Under the pieces are notes generated by a model, which did not search any database, was not told the DNA's origin, and was given only the letters and a program-made list of their open reading frames with translations. The position numbers and the translations under genes were made by a program. This document shows positions 11,212 through 21,029 of a DNA stretch of 64,000 nt, piece after piece; positions within the stretch are counted from its first letter, which is position 1; each line of letters starts with the position of its first letter. Source of the stretch: Erinaceus europaeus (Eukaryota; Chordata; Mammalia; Eulipotyphla; Erinaceidae); contig NC_080164.1 in NCBI RefSeq assembly GCF_950295315.1, forward strand, positions 109,016,447-109,080,446. The letters are read 5' to 3'.

Positions 11212-11217
11212 CAGAAG
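11212..11217 (+). repeat. 6-bp target-site duplication of the ERV (left)
   Basis: CAGAAG directly before the LTR; the same hexamer follows the other LTR at 13552-13557. Six bases is the usual duplication for beta- and related retroviruses. Confidence 0.9.
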
Positions 11218-11538
11218 TGTTGTTAAAATTCGGAGGCTCCAGCTGGCTGGGCTAGCTTCACGGGCTAGTAACAGAGATGACCAGAGACATACTGCTGGGC
11301 AGGGAAGCTGTATTTCTTTATTCAGGAACAACGATTCATAAACTAAGACAAATTAATCTCCAAACAGAACTCTGCTGCCTCTTTCCCCCGCAGCGGCACC
11401 AAGCACTCTCGAACTCTGCAACTCTGGAACTCTCTCGGGGTTCCTTGGGGTGGGCACAAGCGGGCCCACGAAAACGAGCAGGACTGAACCAATTTTCTTG
11501 GCGGGGGAGAGCTAGAACCCAATGTAAAGCATACAACA
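11218..11538 (-). repeat. ERV 3' LTR
   Basis: About 321 bp, beginning TGTTGTATGC and ending TTAACAACA when read on the minus strand. A poly(A) signal AATAAA (reverse of TTTATT at about 11317-11322) is visible; no clear TATA box. It is nearly identical to 13228-13551 and lies next to the polypurine tract, which marks it as the 3' LTR. Confidence 0.92.
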
Positions 11539-11556
11539 ATTCCCCCTTTTCTTTTT
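11539..11556 (-). promoter_or_regulatory. Polypurine tract of the ERV
   Basis: On the minus strand AAAAGAAAAGGGGGAAT directly precedes the TGTTG of the 3' LTR. This is the plus-strand DNA priming site in retroviruses. Confidence 0.85.
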
Positions 11557-11870
11557 AACTAAATGACTACAGTATCAAGGGTGTGGGGTGAACAGAAACC
11601 TATATCGTACAGGCATTTTTAAAAAAAGAAACTGGCACAAACATGGAGAAATATGTAAGCAAGTAACAAGAACCAGTATGCTGCCAAAGGAAGGCATGAG
11701 GGGGCCATTATTTTGCCTCTGTGGGCAAAACTTTATCAGCTTAAAAAAAAACATTTCTTGCCTCTGGGGGGCGTACTTGTCTCAACAGACATTTGTATGG
11801 GGGCAGGGAACGGCCTAGAGTCCCAAAGGCAGCTGGCTACAATTTACTTACTATGAAACAAAACTTGTTA

Positions 11871-12151
11871 TTAGCATAACCACAGCACAACCTAAAATTT
11901 CTAATAGAGAAGGAATTTGAGACTTTTACATATCAAAACGTCTTTTTAACCTTTTGTTACACCCATTCAAGATGGAGACACACCCTAGGTGTGCGCAGGA
12001 AAGGAAACCTCAGGCATGAGAATAATTAGCATAGCCATTGTGCGATCTACCATTTCTAATAGAGAAGGTAATGGAGAGTTTTACATATCAACAAGTCTAT
12101 TTAACCTTTTGTTATACCCATTCAAGATGGAGACACACCGTAGGTGTGCGC
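11871..12151 (-). repeat. 155-bp tandem duplication in the ERV 3' internal region
   Basis: Two head-to-tail copies with period 155 (11871 and 12026 starts). Each contains ATTTCTAATAGAGAAGG, CTTTTGTTA.ACCCATTCAAG and ATGGAGACACACC.TAGGTGTGCGCAGG. The related ERV at 56-58 kb has a single copy. The location between the coding part and the 3' LTR is where some retroviruses keep RNA export elements, but no function is shown. Confidence 0.88.
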
Positions 12152-12505
12152 AGGTCTTTAGACCAACTTAGTTAAAATATATTGTTAACTAATATTTACC
12201 TCAGACTTTAAATGTAAGTTAATTTTATCTTTATGAGAATTACATTGAAAACCTTTTTCATTTAACTTTGACTAGTAAGAATTTAGCCTTAAAGTTACCG
12301 TTTACCAAACTTTAAACATACACATAAACATGGTCATTAATGCACAAGGAGAGAAACCTTTGTTACGAAGACATGTCATTTTAAACACGAATTTAGATGT
12401 GTACTGTCTTAGTTGTCCATTGGTGGTCTCTTGGCCAGCTTCACTTCTAGGAATTGCAGGTTGCGATCTCTGTACAAATTTCTGAGTACTCCAGCTTGTC
12501 TGTCT

Positions 12506-12919
12506 TCAGACCAGACTGGCAGCTGGAGATCTCGGCCAGTGTGTCCAGTTTCGGCAGGGAGCCCGGGGATCCGGGAGGTCCGGGATCGTTCCAGAATTCA
12601 TAGCACGAGGGCAGGCGGGCCAGCCTTGTAGAAGGCGCGGGCCAAGGTGCCCAGGGATGGCGGCCATAATAGGCCGCCACGGCCCTGCCCCTGTCATATC
12701 TGCTGCCCTGCTCGCAGTGGCTGAGCAGCATAGAGGGATCACGCGTCCAGTGTCCTGCGTCACGCGGTGGAGAGCCGATTCCTGTGGGCTGGCCTTGGGC
12801 TCCTGCGTGTTGGCATCAGGCTCCTGTATGTTGGCATCGGGCTCTAGCGTGTTAGCATCGGGCACCTGCGTGTTGGCGTCGGCCTCCTGCGGGCTGCAGG
12901 GCTGCGGGGCTGCGGGCAT
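12506..12919 (-). pseudogene. Gag-region remnant with Asp-Ala-Asn repeats (uncertain)
   Basis: A 137-codon minus-strand frame starts MPAAPQPCSPQEADANTQ and repeats PDAN.QEP-like octapeptides four times. These come from a 24-bp minisatellite at about 12785-12890 (GGCATC(G/A)GGCTCC units). The region is CpG-rich, unlike its surroundings. By position it would be the gag leader of the ERV, but I see no capsid or zinc-knuckle motif, so coding status is doubtful. Confidence 0.35.
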
Positions 12920-13206
12920 GGTGCGGGGTTGTCTGGACGCAGATGGGTGACTGGCTGTTCCACCAGGTGGAAAAGGCAGCTCTCCACCTCACCTCTTGCC
13001 TGCTGACTCTTCCTGACTACTCTGGCTGTTCTGAGTGCGCCTGAGCGCGTGGAAACCACAGAGTGGTCCAGAGATAAATGTTCCAGAAACAGCAAAACAG
13101 TCTCGTGAAGAAAGAGCAGAGGCCTTTGGAGATCTCTTCACAAGCAGAGAAGGCCATAGTACATAGGTAGCCAAATTGTCTTCACTTATCTGAGAGATGC
13201 ACAGGT

Positions 13207-13227
13207 CAGCTCCACATGGGTGCCATT
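13207..13227 (-). promoter_or_regulatory. Primer-binding site of the ERV (tRNA-Lys-like)
   Basis: On the minus strand TGGCACCCATGTGGAGC begins two bases after the 5' LTR. It resembles the sequence complementary to the 3' end of tRNA-Lys(1,2) (TGGCGCCC..), allowing a substitution and a one-base gap. The match is approximate. Confidence 0.7.
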
Positions 13228-13551
13228 TGTTGTTGAAATTAGGAGGCTCTAGCTGGCCAGGCTAGCTTCGCGGGCGGGTAACAGAGATGACCAGAGAAAT
13301 ACGGCTGAGCAGGGAATCTGTATTTCTTTATTCAGGAACAACGATTCATAAACTAAGACAAACTGATCACCAAACAGAACTCTGCTGCCTCTTTCCCCCA
13401 TGGTGGCACCAAGCACTCTCGAACTCTGCAACTCTGGAACTCTCTCAGGGTTCCTTGGGAGGGGGGACAAGCGGGCCCACGAAAACTAGCAGGACTGAAC
13501 CAATTTTCTTGGCAGGGGGGAGAGCTAGAACCCAATGTAAAGCATACAACA
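13228..13551 (-). repeat. ERV 5' LTR
   Basis: About 324 bp, same sequence as 11218-11538 with scattered substitutions. The primer site next to it identifies it as the 5' LTR for a minus-strand provirus. Followed by the second CAGAAG duplication at 13552-13557. Confidence 0.92.
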
Positions 13552-16372
13552 CAGAAGGACAGAAATCACTAAAGTGACAGCAGAAATAAACAACATTGAA
13601 AATAAAAGAACCATACAAAAGATCAATGAAGCAAAATGTTGGTTCTTTGAAAGATTAAACAAAATTGACAAACCCCTAGCCAGACTCACCAAATAAAAAA
13701 GAAAGAAGACTCAAATTAATAGAATAGTAAACAATAGAGGAGATATCACATCTGACACCACAGAAATCCAGAGAATCGTGCGAAACTTCTATAAAGAACT
13801 ATATGCCACCAAGCTAGAGAATCTTGAAGAAATGGAACAATTCCTAGAAACATATGCCCTCCCAAAACTGAACCAAAAAGAACTACAAAATATAAATGCA
13901 CCAATCACAGACAAAAAATTGAAACCATTATTAAGAATCTCCCCAACAACAAAAGTCCTGGACCAGATGGCTTCACAAATGAATTCTACAAAAATTTCAG
14001 GAAACAGTTAATATCCATACTTCTTAAGGTAGTCCATAAGATTGAAGAAACAGGAATACTCCTTTCCACCTTCTATGAAGCCAACATCACCCTGATACAA
14101 AAAGCTGATAGGGACAGAACAAAAAAGGAAAACTACAGACCAATATCTCTGATGAACATAGATGCTAAAATATTAAACAAGATCTTGGCCAACCGGATAC
14201 AGCAACATATTTAAAAGATTGTTCATCAGAACCAAGTGCGATTCATCCCAGGAATGCAAGGCTGGTTCAACATCCATAAGTCAATCAATGTCATTCACCA
14301 CATCAATAAAAGCAAAGCCAAAAACCACATGATTATCTCAGTAGATGCAGAGAAAGCCTTTGACAAAATCCAACACCCACTCATGCTCAAAACTCTACAA
14401 AAAATGGGAATAGATGGGAAATTCCTCAAGATAGTGGAGTCTATATATAGCAAACCTACAGCCAACATCATACTCAATGGACAGAAGCTGAAAACATTCC
14501 CCCTCAGATCGGGGACTAGACAGGGCTAACCACTGTCACCGTTACTCTTCAACATAGTATTGGAAGTTCTTGCCATAGCAATCAGGCAAGAGAAAGAAAT
14601 CAAAGGAATACAGATTGTAAGGGAAGAATTCAAGCTCTCACTATTTGCAGATGATATGATAGTATACATAGAAAGACCTAAAGAATCCAGCAGAAAATTA
14701 CTGGAAGTTATTACTCAATATAGCAAGGTATCAGGCTACAAAATCAATGTACAAAAATCAGTAGCATTTCTTTATGCAAACACTAAATAAGAAGAAGATG
14801 TCATCCAGAAATTACACCCATTTACTGTTTCAGCAAAATCAATCAAATACCTAGGAATAATGTTGACCAAAGAAGTGAAAGACTTGTATGCTGAAAACTA
14901 TGAGTCGCTACTCAAGGAAATAGAAACTGATACCAAGAAATGGAAAGATATCCCATGCGCATGGATTGGAAGAATAAATATCATCAAAATGAATATTCTC
15001 CCCAGAGCCATATACAAATTTAATGCAATACCCATCAAAGTTCCACCAAGCTTCTTTAAGAGAATAGAACAAACACTACAATCATTTATCTGGAACCAGA
15101 AAACACCTAGAATTGCCAAAACCATCTTGAGGAAAAGAAAGAGAAATGGAGGCATCACACTCCCAGACCTTAAACTATATTATAAAGCCATCATCATCAA
15201 AACAGCATGTTACTGGAACAAAAATAGGGACACAGACCAGTGGAACAGAATTGAAAGCACAGAAATAAATCCCAACATCTATGGGCATCTAATCTTTGAT
15301 AAGGGGCCCAAAGGATTAAATGGAAAAAGGAGACTCTCTTCAATAAATGGTCCTGTGAAAACTGGGTTGTAACATGCAGAAGAATGAAATTGAACCACTT
15401 TATCTCACCAGAAACAAAAATCAACTCCAAATGGATCAAAGACCTAGATGTCAGACCAGAAACAATCAAATACTTAGAGGAAAACATTGGTAAAACACTT
15501 TCCCACCTACACCTCAAGGACATCTTTGATGAATCAAACCCAATTGCAAGGAAGACTAAAGCAGAAACAAACCAATGGGACTACATCAAATTGAAAAGCT
15601 TCTGCATATCCAAAGAAACTACCAAACAAACAGAGAGACCCCTCACAGAATGGGAGAAGATCTTCACATGCCATACATCAGACAAGAAAGTAATCACCAA
15701 AATATATAAAGAGCTCAGAAAACTTAGCACCAAAAAAGCAAATGACCCCATCCAAAAATGGGTAGAGGATATGAACAAAAAATTCACTCCAGAGGAGATC
15801 CAAAAGGCTAACAAACATATGAAAAACTGCTCTCGGTCACTGATTGTCAGAGAAATGCAAATTAAGACAACACTAAGATACCCCCTCACTCCTGTAAGAA
15901 TGGCATACATCAATATGGACAGCAGCAACAAATGCTAGAGAGGATGTGGGGACAGAGGAACCCTTTTGCATTGCTGGTGGGAATGTAAATTGGTACAGCC
16001 TCTGTGGAGAGCAGTCTGGAAAACTCTCACAAGGCTAGACATGGACCTTCCATATGATCCAGTAATTCCTATCCTGGGCTTATACCCCAAGGACTCCATA
16101 ACACCCAACCAAAAAGAGGTGTGTACTCCTATGTTCATAGCAGCACAATTCGTAATAGCTAAAACCTGGAAGCAACCCAGGTGCCCAAAAACAGATGAGT
16201 GGCTGAGAAAGCTTGGTATATATACACAATGGAATACTATGCAGCTTTCAAGAACAATGAACCCACCTTCTCTGACCCATCTTGGACAGAGCTAGAAGGA
16301 ATTATGTTAAGTGAACTAAGTCAGAAAGATAAAGATGAGTATGGGATGATCCCACTCATCAACAGAAGTTGA

Positions 16373-17427
16373 GTACGAACATCTGAAAGGGAAACTAAAA
16401 GCAGGACCTGATCAAATTGTAAGTAGGGCACCAAAGTAAAAACCCTGTGGTGAGGGGTAGACATGCAGCTTCCTGGGCCAGTGGGGGGTGGGAGTGGGTG
16501 GGAGGGATGGGTCACAGTCTTTTGGTGATGGGAATGGTGTTTATGTACACTCCTAGCAAAATGTATACATATAAATCACTAGTTAATTAATATGAGAGGG
16601 GGAAAATCAATTGTATGTCTCGAAGTTTTTCAAAACACAAACTGCATCTTTTTAATATATAGGCTGTGTATTTGATATGCGGACTCTCTCAAAAGCCTAG
16701 ACCAAGTAGATTAGAAGCATCCAATAGCACAGCTATATACAAGATACTCAGACTGTGTCCAGAGACTTCACGTGTGGAATGACAACCCTTCAGCTTCATT
16801 ACTCGGGTGAGACCTTTCCTTTTATAGTACACTCTAATTTCATCTCAGGTGGTTCACTTTCTAACAAAGTTCCATAACCTAGATATACACCAGTTTCTGT
16901 AAGAGAGAGCTTATATTCACACGTATCCATAAACTACTGCAAAATATATACCTGAAAGCAGAAGTACACTAGAGTTTGCAGTGAGTACCTCCCTAACACT
17001 TCCTCTCCACTATTCCAAGCTTTGGGTGCATGATTGCTCAACAATTTGTTTGGCTTCGTATGTTAACTCTCTTTTCAATCACCAGGTTCCAGATGCCACC
17101 AGGATGCTGGCCAGGCTTCCCTGGATTGAAGACCCCACCAATGTGTCCTGGAGCTCAGCTTCCCCAGAGACACTCTCTACTAGGGAAAGAGAGAGGCAGA
17201 CTGGGAGTATGGACCAACCAGTCAACACCCATGTTCAGCGGGGAAGCAATTACAGAAGCCAGACCTTCTACCTTCTGCAACCCTCAATTACCCTGGGTCC
17301 ATGCTCCCAGAGGGATAGAGAATGGGAAAGCTATCAGGTGAGGTGTTGGGTTATGGAGATTGGGTGGTGGGAATTATGTGGAGTTGTACCCCTCCTACCT
17401 TATGGTTTTGTTAATTAATCCTTTCTT
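16373..17427 (+). mobile_element. L1 3' UTR (unspliced form)
   Basis: Non-coding region from the ORF2 stop to TTAATCCTTTCTTAAATAAATAA. It includes a G-rich stretch (AGTGGGGGGTGGGAGTGGGTGGGAGGG at about 16480-16507), a common feature of L1 3' UTRs. Compared with the copy at 50.3 kb it has lost about 275 bp at about 16745. It retains the 105-bp GT-AG segment described next. Confidence 0.88.
16981..17085 (+). other. Putative intron within the L1 3' UTR (retained here)
   Basis: This 105-bp segment starts GTGAGTACC, a near-consensus donor, and ends with a pyrimidine-rich tract, a possible branch point (GTTAACT) and ATCACCAG. The L1 copy at 41213-41842 lacks exactly this segment: its sequence TTTGCA joins GTTCCAG directly. 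The copies at 30959-31063 and (inverted) 50357-50464 keep it. Confidence 0.7.
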
Positions 17428-17490
17428 AAATAAATAAAAAAAGAAAAAAAAGAAAAAGTAAAAGAAAAAGAATAAAATAAAGAAAAAAAT

Positions 17491-17502
17491 AAGAATGAGA
17501 AA
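17491..17502 (+). repeat. Right target-site duplication of the L1
   Basis: AAGAATGAGAAA, same as 8519-8530, after the A-rich tail. Confidence 0.85.
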
Positions 17503-17520
17503 AAGTAGATTAAGAGCAAA

Positions 17521-17705
17521 AATCTTAAGAACATCTATATGCCACCAAGCTAGAAAATCTGGAAGAAATGCAAGTATTCCTAGGAACATATACCATTCCA
17601 AAAGTGAAACAGGAAGAACTGTAAAACCTAAATGGACCAGTCACAGATGAAGAAATCTAAACAGTTATTAAGAATCATATCAACAACAAAAATCCAGTAA
17701 CTATG
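17521..17705 (+). mobile_element. L1 ORF2 fragment
   Basis: ATCTATATGCCACCAAGCTAGAAAATCTGGAAGAAATG.. parallels 13799-13960 of the large L1 (TATGCCACCAAGCTAGAGAATC..), with an early stop. It belongs to a different, older insertion. Confidence 0.85.
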
Positions 17706-17990
17706 AGCTAGGAAAGGTCTCACTAGCATAATGAAGCTGGAGGGTTGAAATTCCAGGACTGATGATCCTTAATTCCATTATGGGCGGTGCACTTACTAAC
17801 AGCCTCAGAACTGGGGCCAGGCGGTGGCGCAGCTGATTGAGTGCACCCATCACAAAGCCTTAGAACCTAAATATAGACCAGGGCCCATGATATAGGGCTT
17901 ATGCACACATGTATCCACAAGTTGGGGGGAAATATATACCTTAAAGAAATTGCACACAATAGTTTGCAGTGAGTCAACAAATGCAGCAAG
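17706..17990. mobile_element. Rearranged L1 3' UTR pieces with a SINE head
   Basis: 17712-17770 matches the L1 3' UTR in reverse (GGTCTCACTAGCATAATGAAGCTGGAGGGTTG). 17855-17985 matches it in forward orientation (AACCTAAATATAGACCAGGGCCCATGATATAGGGCTTATGCACAC). Between them is only the first 40 bases of a type B SINE (GGGCCAGGCGGTGGCGCAGCTGATTGAGTGC, 17813-17852). Opposite orientations of neighbouring 3' UTR pieces suggest a 5' inversion during insertion. Confidence 0.65.
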
Positions 17991-19245
17991 CAAGTAGAAA
18001 GACCTAAAAAAGACACCATAAAGTACCTAATCAAATAATTTATACTTAGACCTAGATACCCTCCTCACCTACTTTCTATTTCACTTCCCTCAATCACTCC
18101 AAAGCTAACCTTGTCAGACAAAGTAAGGACTACAAAATCTGAATAAAGGCAAGAGACTGGAATACTTTAATGATGGCTCTCTGTTCTCTTTCAGGCTACC
18201 TCATCTCCTGGGGCCCTCATCAGGGAATCCTGGGATTACCACACAGACATGATGGACCTAGACCTCTAACAGATCCCCTCTTAACTGCCACTGGTCATCT
18301 TCATCAGGAACAGCAAAATGGACCTTTTTGTGGGTCCCTACAGGACCTTGCCCTCAATGTGGGCCAACAATGGTAGAGGATGTCCCATTCTCTGAAGGGA
18401 TGGTGGGCAACATATTCTATATACTACCCAAGGAAGATGGGTCCTGAAATTAATGCAGCCTGGAATGTTCCTAGCCATGACCACAGAATGTGAGCTTACA
18501 CCTACAGGGATGTAGAGGTTACATAGGCTTCTGTGCTGAATATGGGCCCCAGATCAAATTGATGGGATTTAGAGTTAACAATGTCAGTATACTTTTCCCA
18601 TAGTTGGGAGCTACTCTCTACCCTGATACAGCCTTCTAGTCCTTTCTCCAACTATGACACCATCTTCCCAGACAATACATTGGGTCCACCTGCATGTTAG
18701 CTGTCAGACTCAGGCAAAAACTAGTAAAATCATGACCCTCTTGGAATATACCTACAAATAGACCTACTAGCTTTTTCCAAAACAGAAACCCCTCAATCTT
18801 CATCTGCAATATTCTTGCCTTTAGGTTCCTGATTATTTAACAATTTGTTCTACTTTTTCTATCTCAAATCTTGTTCAGCCGTCATGTTCCAGATGATACC
18901 ATGATGCCAAGCTGACTTCCCTGGGCAGACGATCCCACCAATTTGTCCTGTAACCCCACCTCCCCAGAGCCCTGCCCCACTAGGGAAAGAGAGAGTCAGG
19001 CTGGGAGTATGGATCAACCTGCCAATACACACAGTCAGCAGAGAAGCAGTTACATAAGCCAGACCTTCCACTTTCTGTACCTCATAATGATTCTGGGTCC
19101 ATACTTCCCAAGGGATAAAGAATAGGAAAATTTTCAAGGGAGGGGATGGGATACGAAGTTCTGGTGGTGGGAATTGTGTGGAAATGTATCCCTCTTATCC
19201 TATGGTCTTGTAAATATTTCCATTTTATGAATAAAAATTTAAAAA
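17991..19245 (+). mobile_element. Older-subfamily L1 3' UTR
   Basis: The sequence TTGGGAGCTACTCTC..CCTGATACAGCC..GACACCATCTTCCCAGACAATA..CACCTGCATGTTAGCTGTCAG and its downstream half recur at 33085, 39666 and 46285. The end (GGTGGTGGGAATTGTGTGG..TATCC..TTGTAAATATTTCCATTTTATGAATAAAAATTT) is the L1 terminus. It is coding-free; the start is approximate. Confidence 0.8.
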
Positions 19246-19416
19246 ATGAACAAGACCCTTCTCTTGAAGTAATATTCCAGGAAAGCCACATGACACTGGC
19301 ATTGAACATTTGTTGGTGAACACTTGGTCACATGACCATGCTAGTTGAGGAAATCAGGCAGGAAATGGAAAGTGTGGGCAGACTGTATCTGCTTACAGTT
19401 ACAGAAACATATGAAT

Positions 19417-19433
19417 AAGAATGAAGAGAACAG
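19417..19433 (+). repeat. Left target duplication of the MRPS7 retropseudogene
   Basis: AAGAATGAAGAGAACAG, 17 bases, repeated perfectly at 20455-20471. Confidence 0.9.
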
Positions 19434-20454
19434 AGTACTGAACTTGCGGAACGCCAGCCTGAAGCTTCCAGGGTTAATCCAGGTGAGGTGGAGCCACTAC
19501 GGTCCTGATTTCATGGATCCCCAGACTGACAAGGACTATCACTGCAAGCCCTTGGCTGAACTGAATGAGGAAGAGAAGTATGAATGAAAGCTAAAGAAAA
19601 CTTAGCTTTTCAAGGCTGCCCCAGCGACAAAAATAAGTTCTGTGTTTAAAGACCCTGTGATCAGTAAATTCACAAATATGATAATGAAAGGAGGAAACAA
19701 AATACTGGCCAGATCCCTCATGACACAGACTCTGGAAGCTGTGAAAAGGAAGCAGTTTTAGAAGTACCATACTGCTTCTGCAGAAGCACAGGCATCCACT
19801 GAATGCAACCCCTACACCATCTTCCACCAAGCACTGAAAAACTGTGAACCTGTGATTGGGCTGGTATCCATTCTCAAGGGTGCCCATTTCTACCAGGTTC
19901 CTGTGCCACTAGCAGAGCAACACCGTCGCTTCCTGGCTATGAAGTGGATGATTACTGATTGCAGAAAGAAGAAGAACCGGAGGATGCTACTGCCAGAGAA
20001 GTTGTCACATGAGCTGATAGAAGCTTTTCACAACCAAGGTCCCGTGATCAAGAAGAAGCACAAGATGCACAAGATGACTGAGGCCAACCGAGAGCTGGCC
20101 CACTACTGTTGGTGGTAGAGGCTCTAGAAGGAGCCTAGGAACCTCTCTTTCAAGAAACAAAGTGAGCCACTGCAGACCAGAAAAAAATGTGGGTCCACGA
20201 TGCAGCTCTGATTTAAGGGCAGGCAGCCCAGACATGAATGGAACAGCATGTTTACTGGTAGTTAGCTCTTCCTTTGGGGGTTAGGCCACCCCTCCACCCC
20301 CCACAAAAAGGCAATGTATTGACTGGGATTTCCCCCCAGGAAATTGAGCATTCATTTAGCTTTCTCTTCCTTCACGTCAGAGACCTGAATGACATGAACG
20401 TTTTAATATCAGGAAAGGTTTATTAAAAATCTCAGCCTGGATGGGGAAAAAAAG
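19434..20454 (+). pseudogene. MRPS7: Processed pseudogene of mitochondrial ribosomal protein S7
   Basis: One continuous frame without introns runs from about 19446 to a TAG at 20116-20118. It encodes recognisable uS7m (MRPS7): [18 protein letters not shown] near the start, [20 protein letters not shown] in the middle and [21 protein letters not shown] at the C-terminus. uS7m is part of the head of the mitochondrial small ribosomal subunit and binds 12S rRNA. Three stop codons break the frame: TGA at 19585-19587, then TAGs at about 19603 and 19758. The N-terminal presequence is missing (5' truncation). A 3' UTR, a poly(A) signal ATTAAA (about 20422) and a short A-tract follow. The 17-bp duplication shows L1-type insertion. 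It is not functional. Confidence 0.95.
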
Positions 20455-20471
20455 AAGAATGAAGAGAACAG

Positions 20472-20652
20472 TTGTATCATGAAGATTAGTCAATTTTGCC
20501 ACATTTCCCCACATTGTCTCAGGATTCATAACAGTCCTAAAGTCTGTTTTCTATGTTTTCACACACATGTGCATGTGCACACAACTCATTCTTCCAAAAT
20601 TATATCATATTTCATGATATAATAGCACAATACATATAAAGCATGGTATATT
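20472..20652. other. Intron next to the gap, nothing recognised
   Basis: AT-rich sequence running into the assembly gap. Confidence 0.4.
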
Positions 20653-20852
20653 NNNNNNNNNNNNNNNNNNNNNNNNNNNNNNNNNNNNNNNNNNNNNNNN
20701 NNNNNNNNNNNNNNNNNNNNNNNNNNNNNNNNNNNNNNNNNNNNNNNNNNNNNNNNNNNNNNNNNNNNNNNNNNNNNNNNNNNNNNNNNNNNNNNNNNNN
20801 NNNNNNNNNNNNNNNNNNNNNNNNNNNNNNNNNNNNNNNNNNNNNNNNNNNN
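20653..20852. other. Assembly gap (200 N)
   Basis: Exactly 200 undetermined bases. The sequence resumes inside an inverted type B SINE, so the gap probably hides the SINE tail and a simple repeat; the true size is unknown. Confidence 0.99.
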
Positions 20853-21029
20853 AGAAATCAAGAGGGAAGCCGGGTGACAGAGAAGGAGAGAGACAGAGAG
20901 ACACCTGCAACACTGCTTCACCACTTTCGAAGTTTTCCCCCTATAGGTGGGGACCAGGGGCTCGAACGAACCCAGGTCTTTGCACATTTTAACATGTGCA
21001 CTCAACCAGATGTGCCACCAAGCAGCCCC
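20853..21029 (-). mobile_element. SINE type B, reverse, tail lost in gap
   Basis: From AGAAATCAAGAGGGAAG through CTGCAACACTGCTTCACCACTTTCGAAG to GTGCCACCAAGCAGCCCC. Confidence 0.85.

Larger units (their letters stand above)
11218..13551 (-). mobile_element. Short endogenous retrovirus in L1 ORF2, minus strand
   Basis: A provirus with both LTRs, 6-bp duplications, a tRNA-Lys-like primer site and a polypurine tract, all in the correct order on the minus strand. The internal region is only about 1.7 kb. I found no pol or env; the few ORFs are short, with a Pro/Asp-rich repeat. It looks like a non-autonomous element mobilised by proteins from another retrovirus. The LTRs differ at a limited number of positions, suggesting moderate age, and it is younger than the L1 it sits in. 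Class II (beta-like) affiliation is an inference from the 6-bp duplication and the primer site. Confidence 0.93.
11036..16372 (+). pseudogene. L1 ORF2 (reverse transcriptase), endonuclease-less, broken
   Basis: ORF2 begins abruptly with NEDKTYQNIWDTAKAVLRGK, which in L1 lies after the apurinic endonuclease domain, so that domain of roughly 240 residues and the intergenic spacer are deleted. Reading is interrupted by the ERV at 11218-13551 and resumes in frame logic at 13558. RT blocks follow: the DAEKAFDKI block at about 14347-14370, and the catalytic FADD at 14644-14655 in [12 protein letters not shown]. The thumb and C-terminal region (14860-16300) ends near 16372 with a normal TGA. Stops occur at about 14011, 14212, 14527, 14788 and 15370, plus frameshifts. 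The copy is inactive. Confidence 0.95.
8531..17490 (+). mobile_element. Full-length L1 retrotransposon, interrupted by an ERV
   Basis: A single L1 insertion bounded by a 12-bp duplication. In order it has a GC-rich 5' UTR with tandem promoter units, a broken ORF1, a broken ORF2 holding the reverse transcriptase, a 3' UTR of about 1.05 kb and an A-rich tail (17428-17490). An ERV of 2334 bp lies in ORF2; without it the L1 is about 6.6 kb. ORF1 has frameshifts, ORF2 has several stops, and the segment coding for the endonuclease is absent. The 3' UTR also lacks about 275 bp (junction near 16745) present in the copies at 30.5 and 50.3 kb. It is not autonomous now. Confidence 0.95.

Noticed and set aside
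12413..12950. CpG-rich stretch with overlapping frames, considered as a host CpG island or gene
   Set aside because: It lies between the two LTRs and inside their target duplications, so it is the interior of the ERV.
16745..16750. 275-bp absence in the large L1 3' UTR considered as a second splicing event
   Set aside because: Compared with the 50-kb copy the edges do not offer GT and AG at any alignment of the short overlap, so an ordinary deletion is more likely.
17030..17418. Long overlapping frames (also at 30959-31418, 41476-41895 and 51492-51956) that recur with similar protein sequence
   Set aside because: They are repeated copies of the L1 3' UTR; similarity reflects the repeat, and both overlapping frames are equally conserved, so neither is coding.
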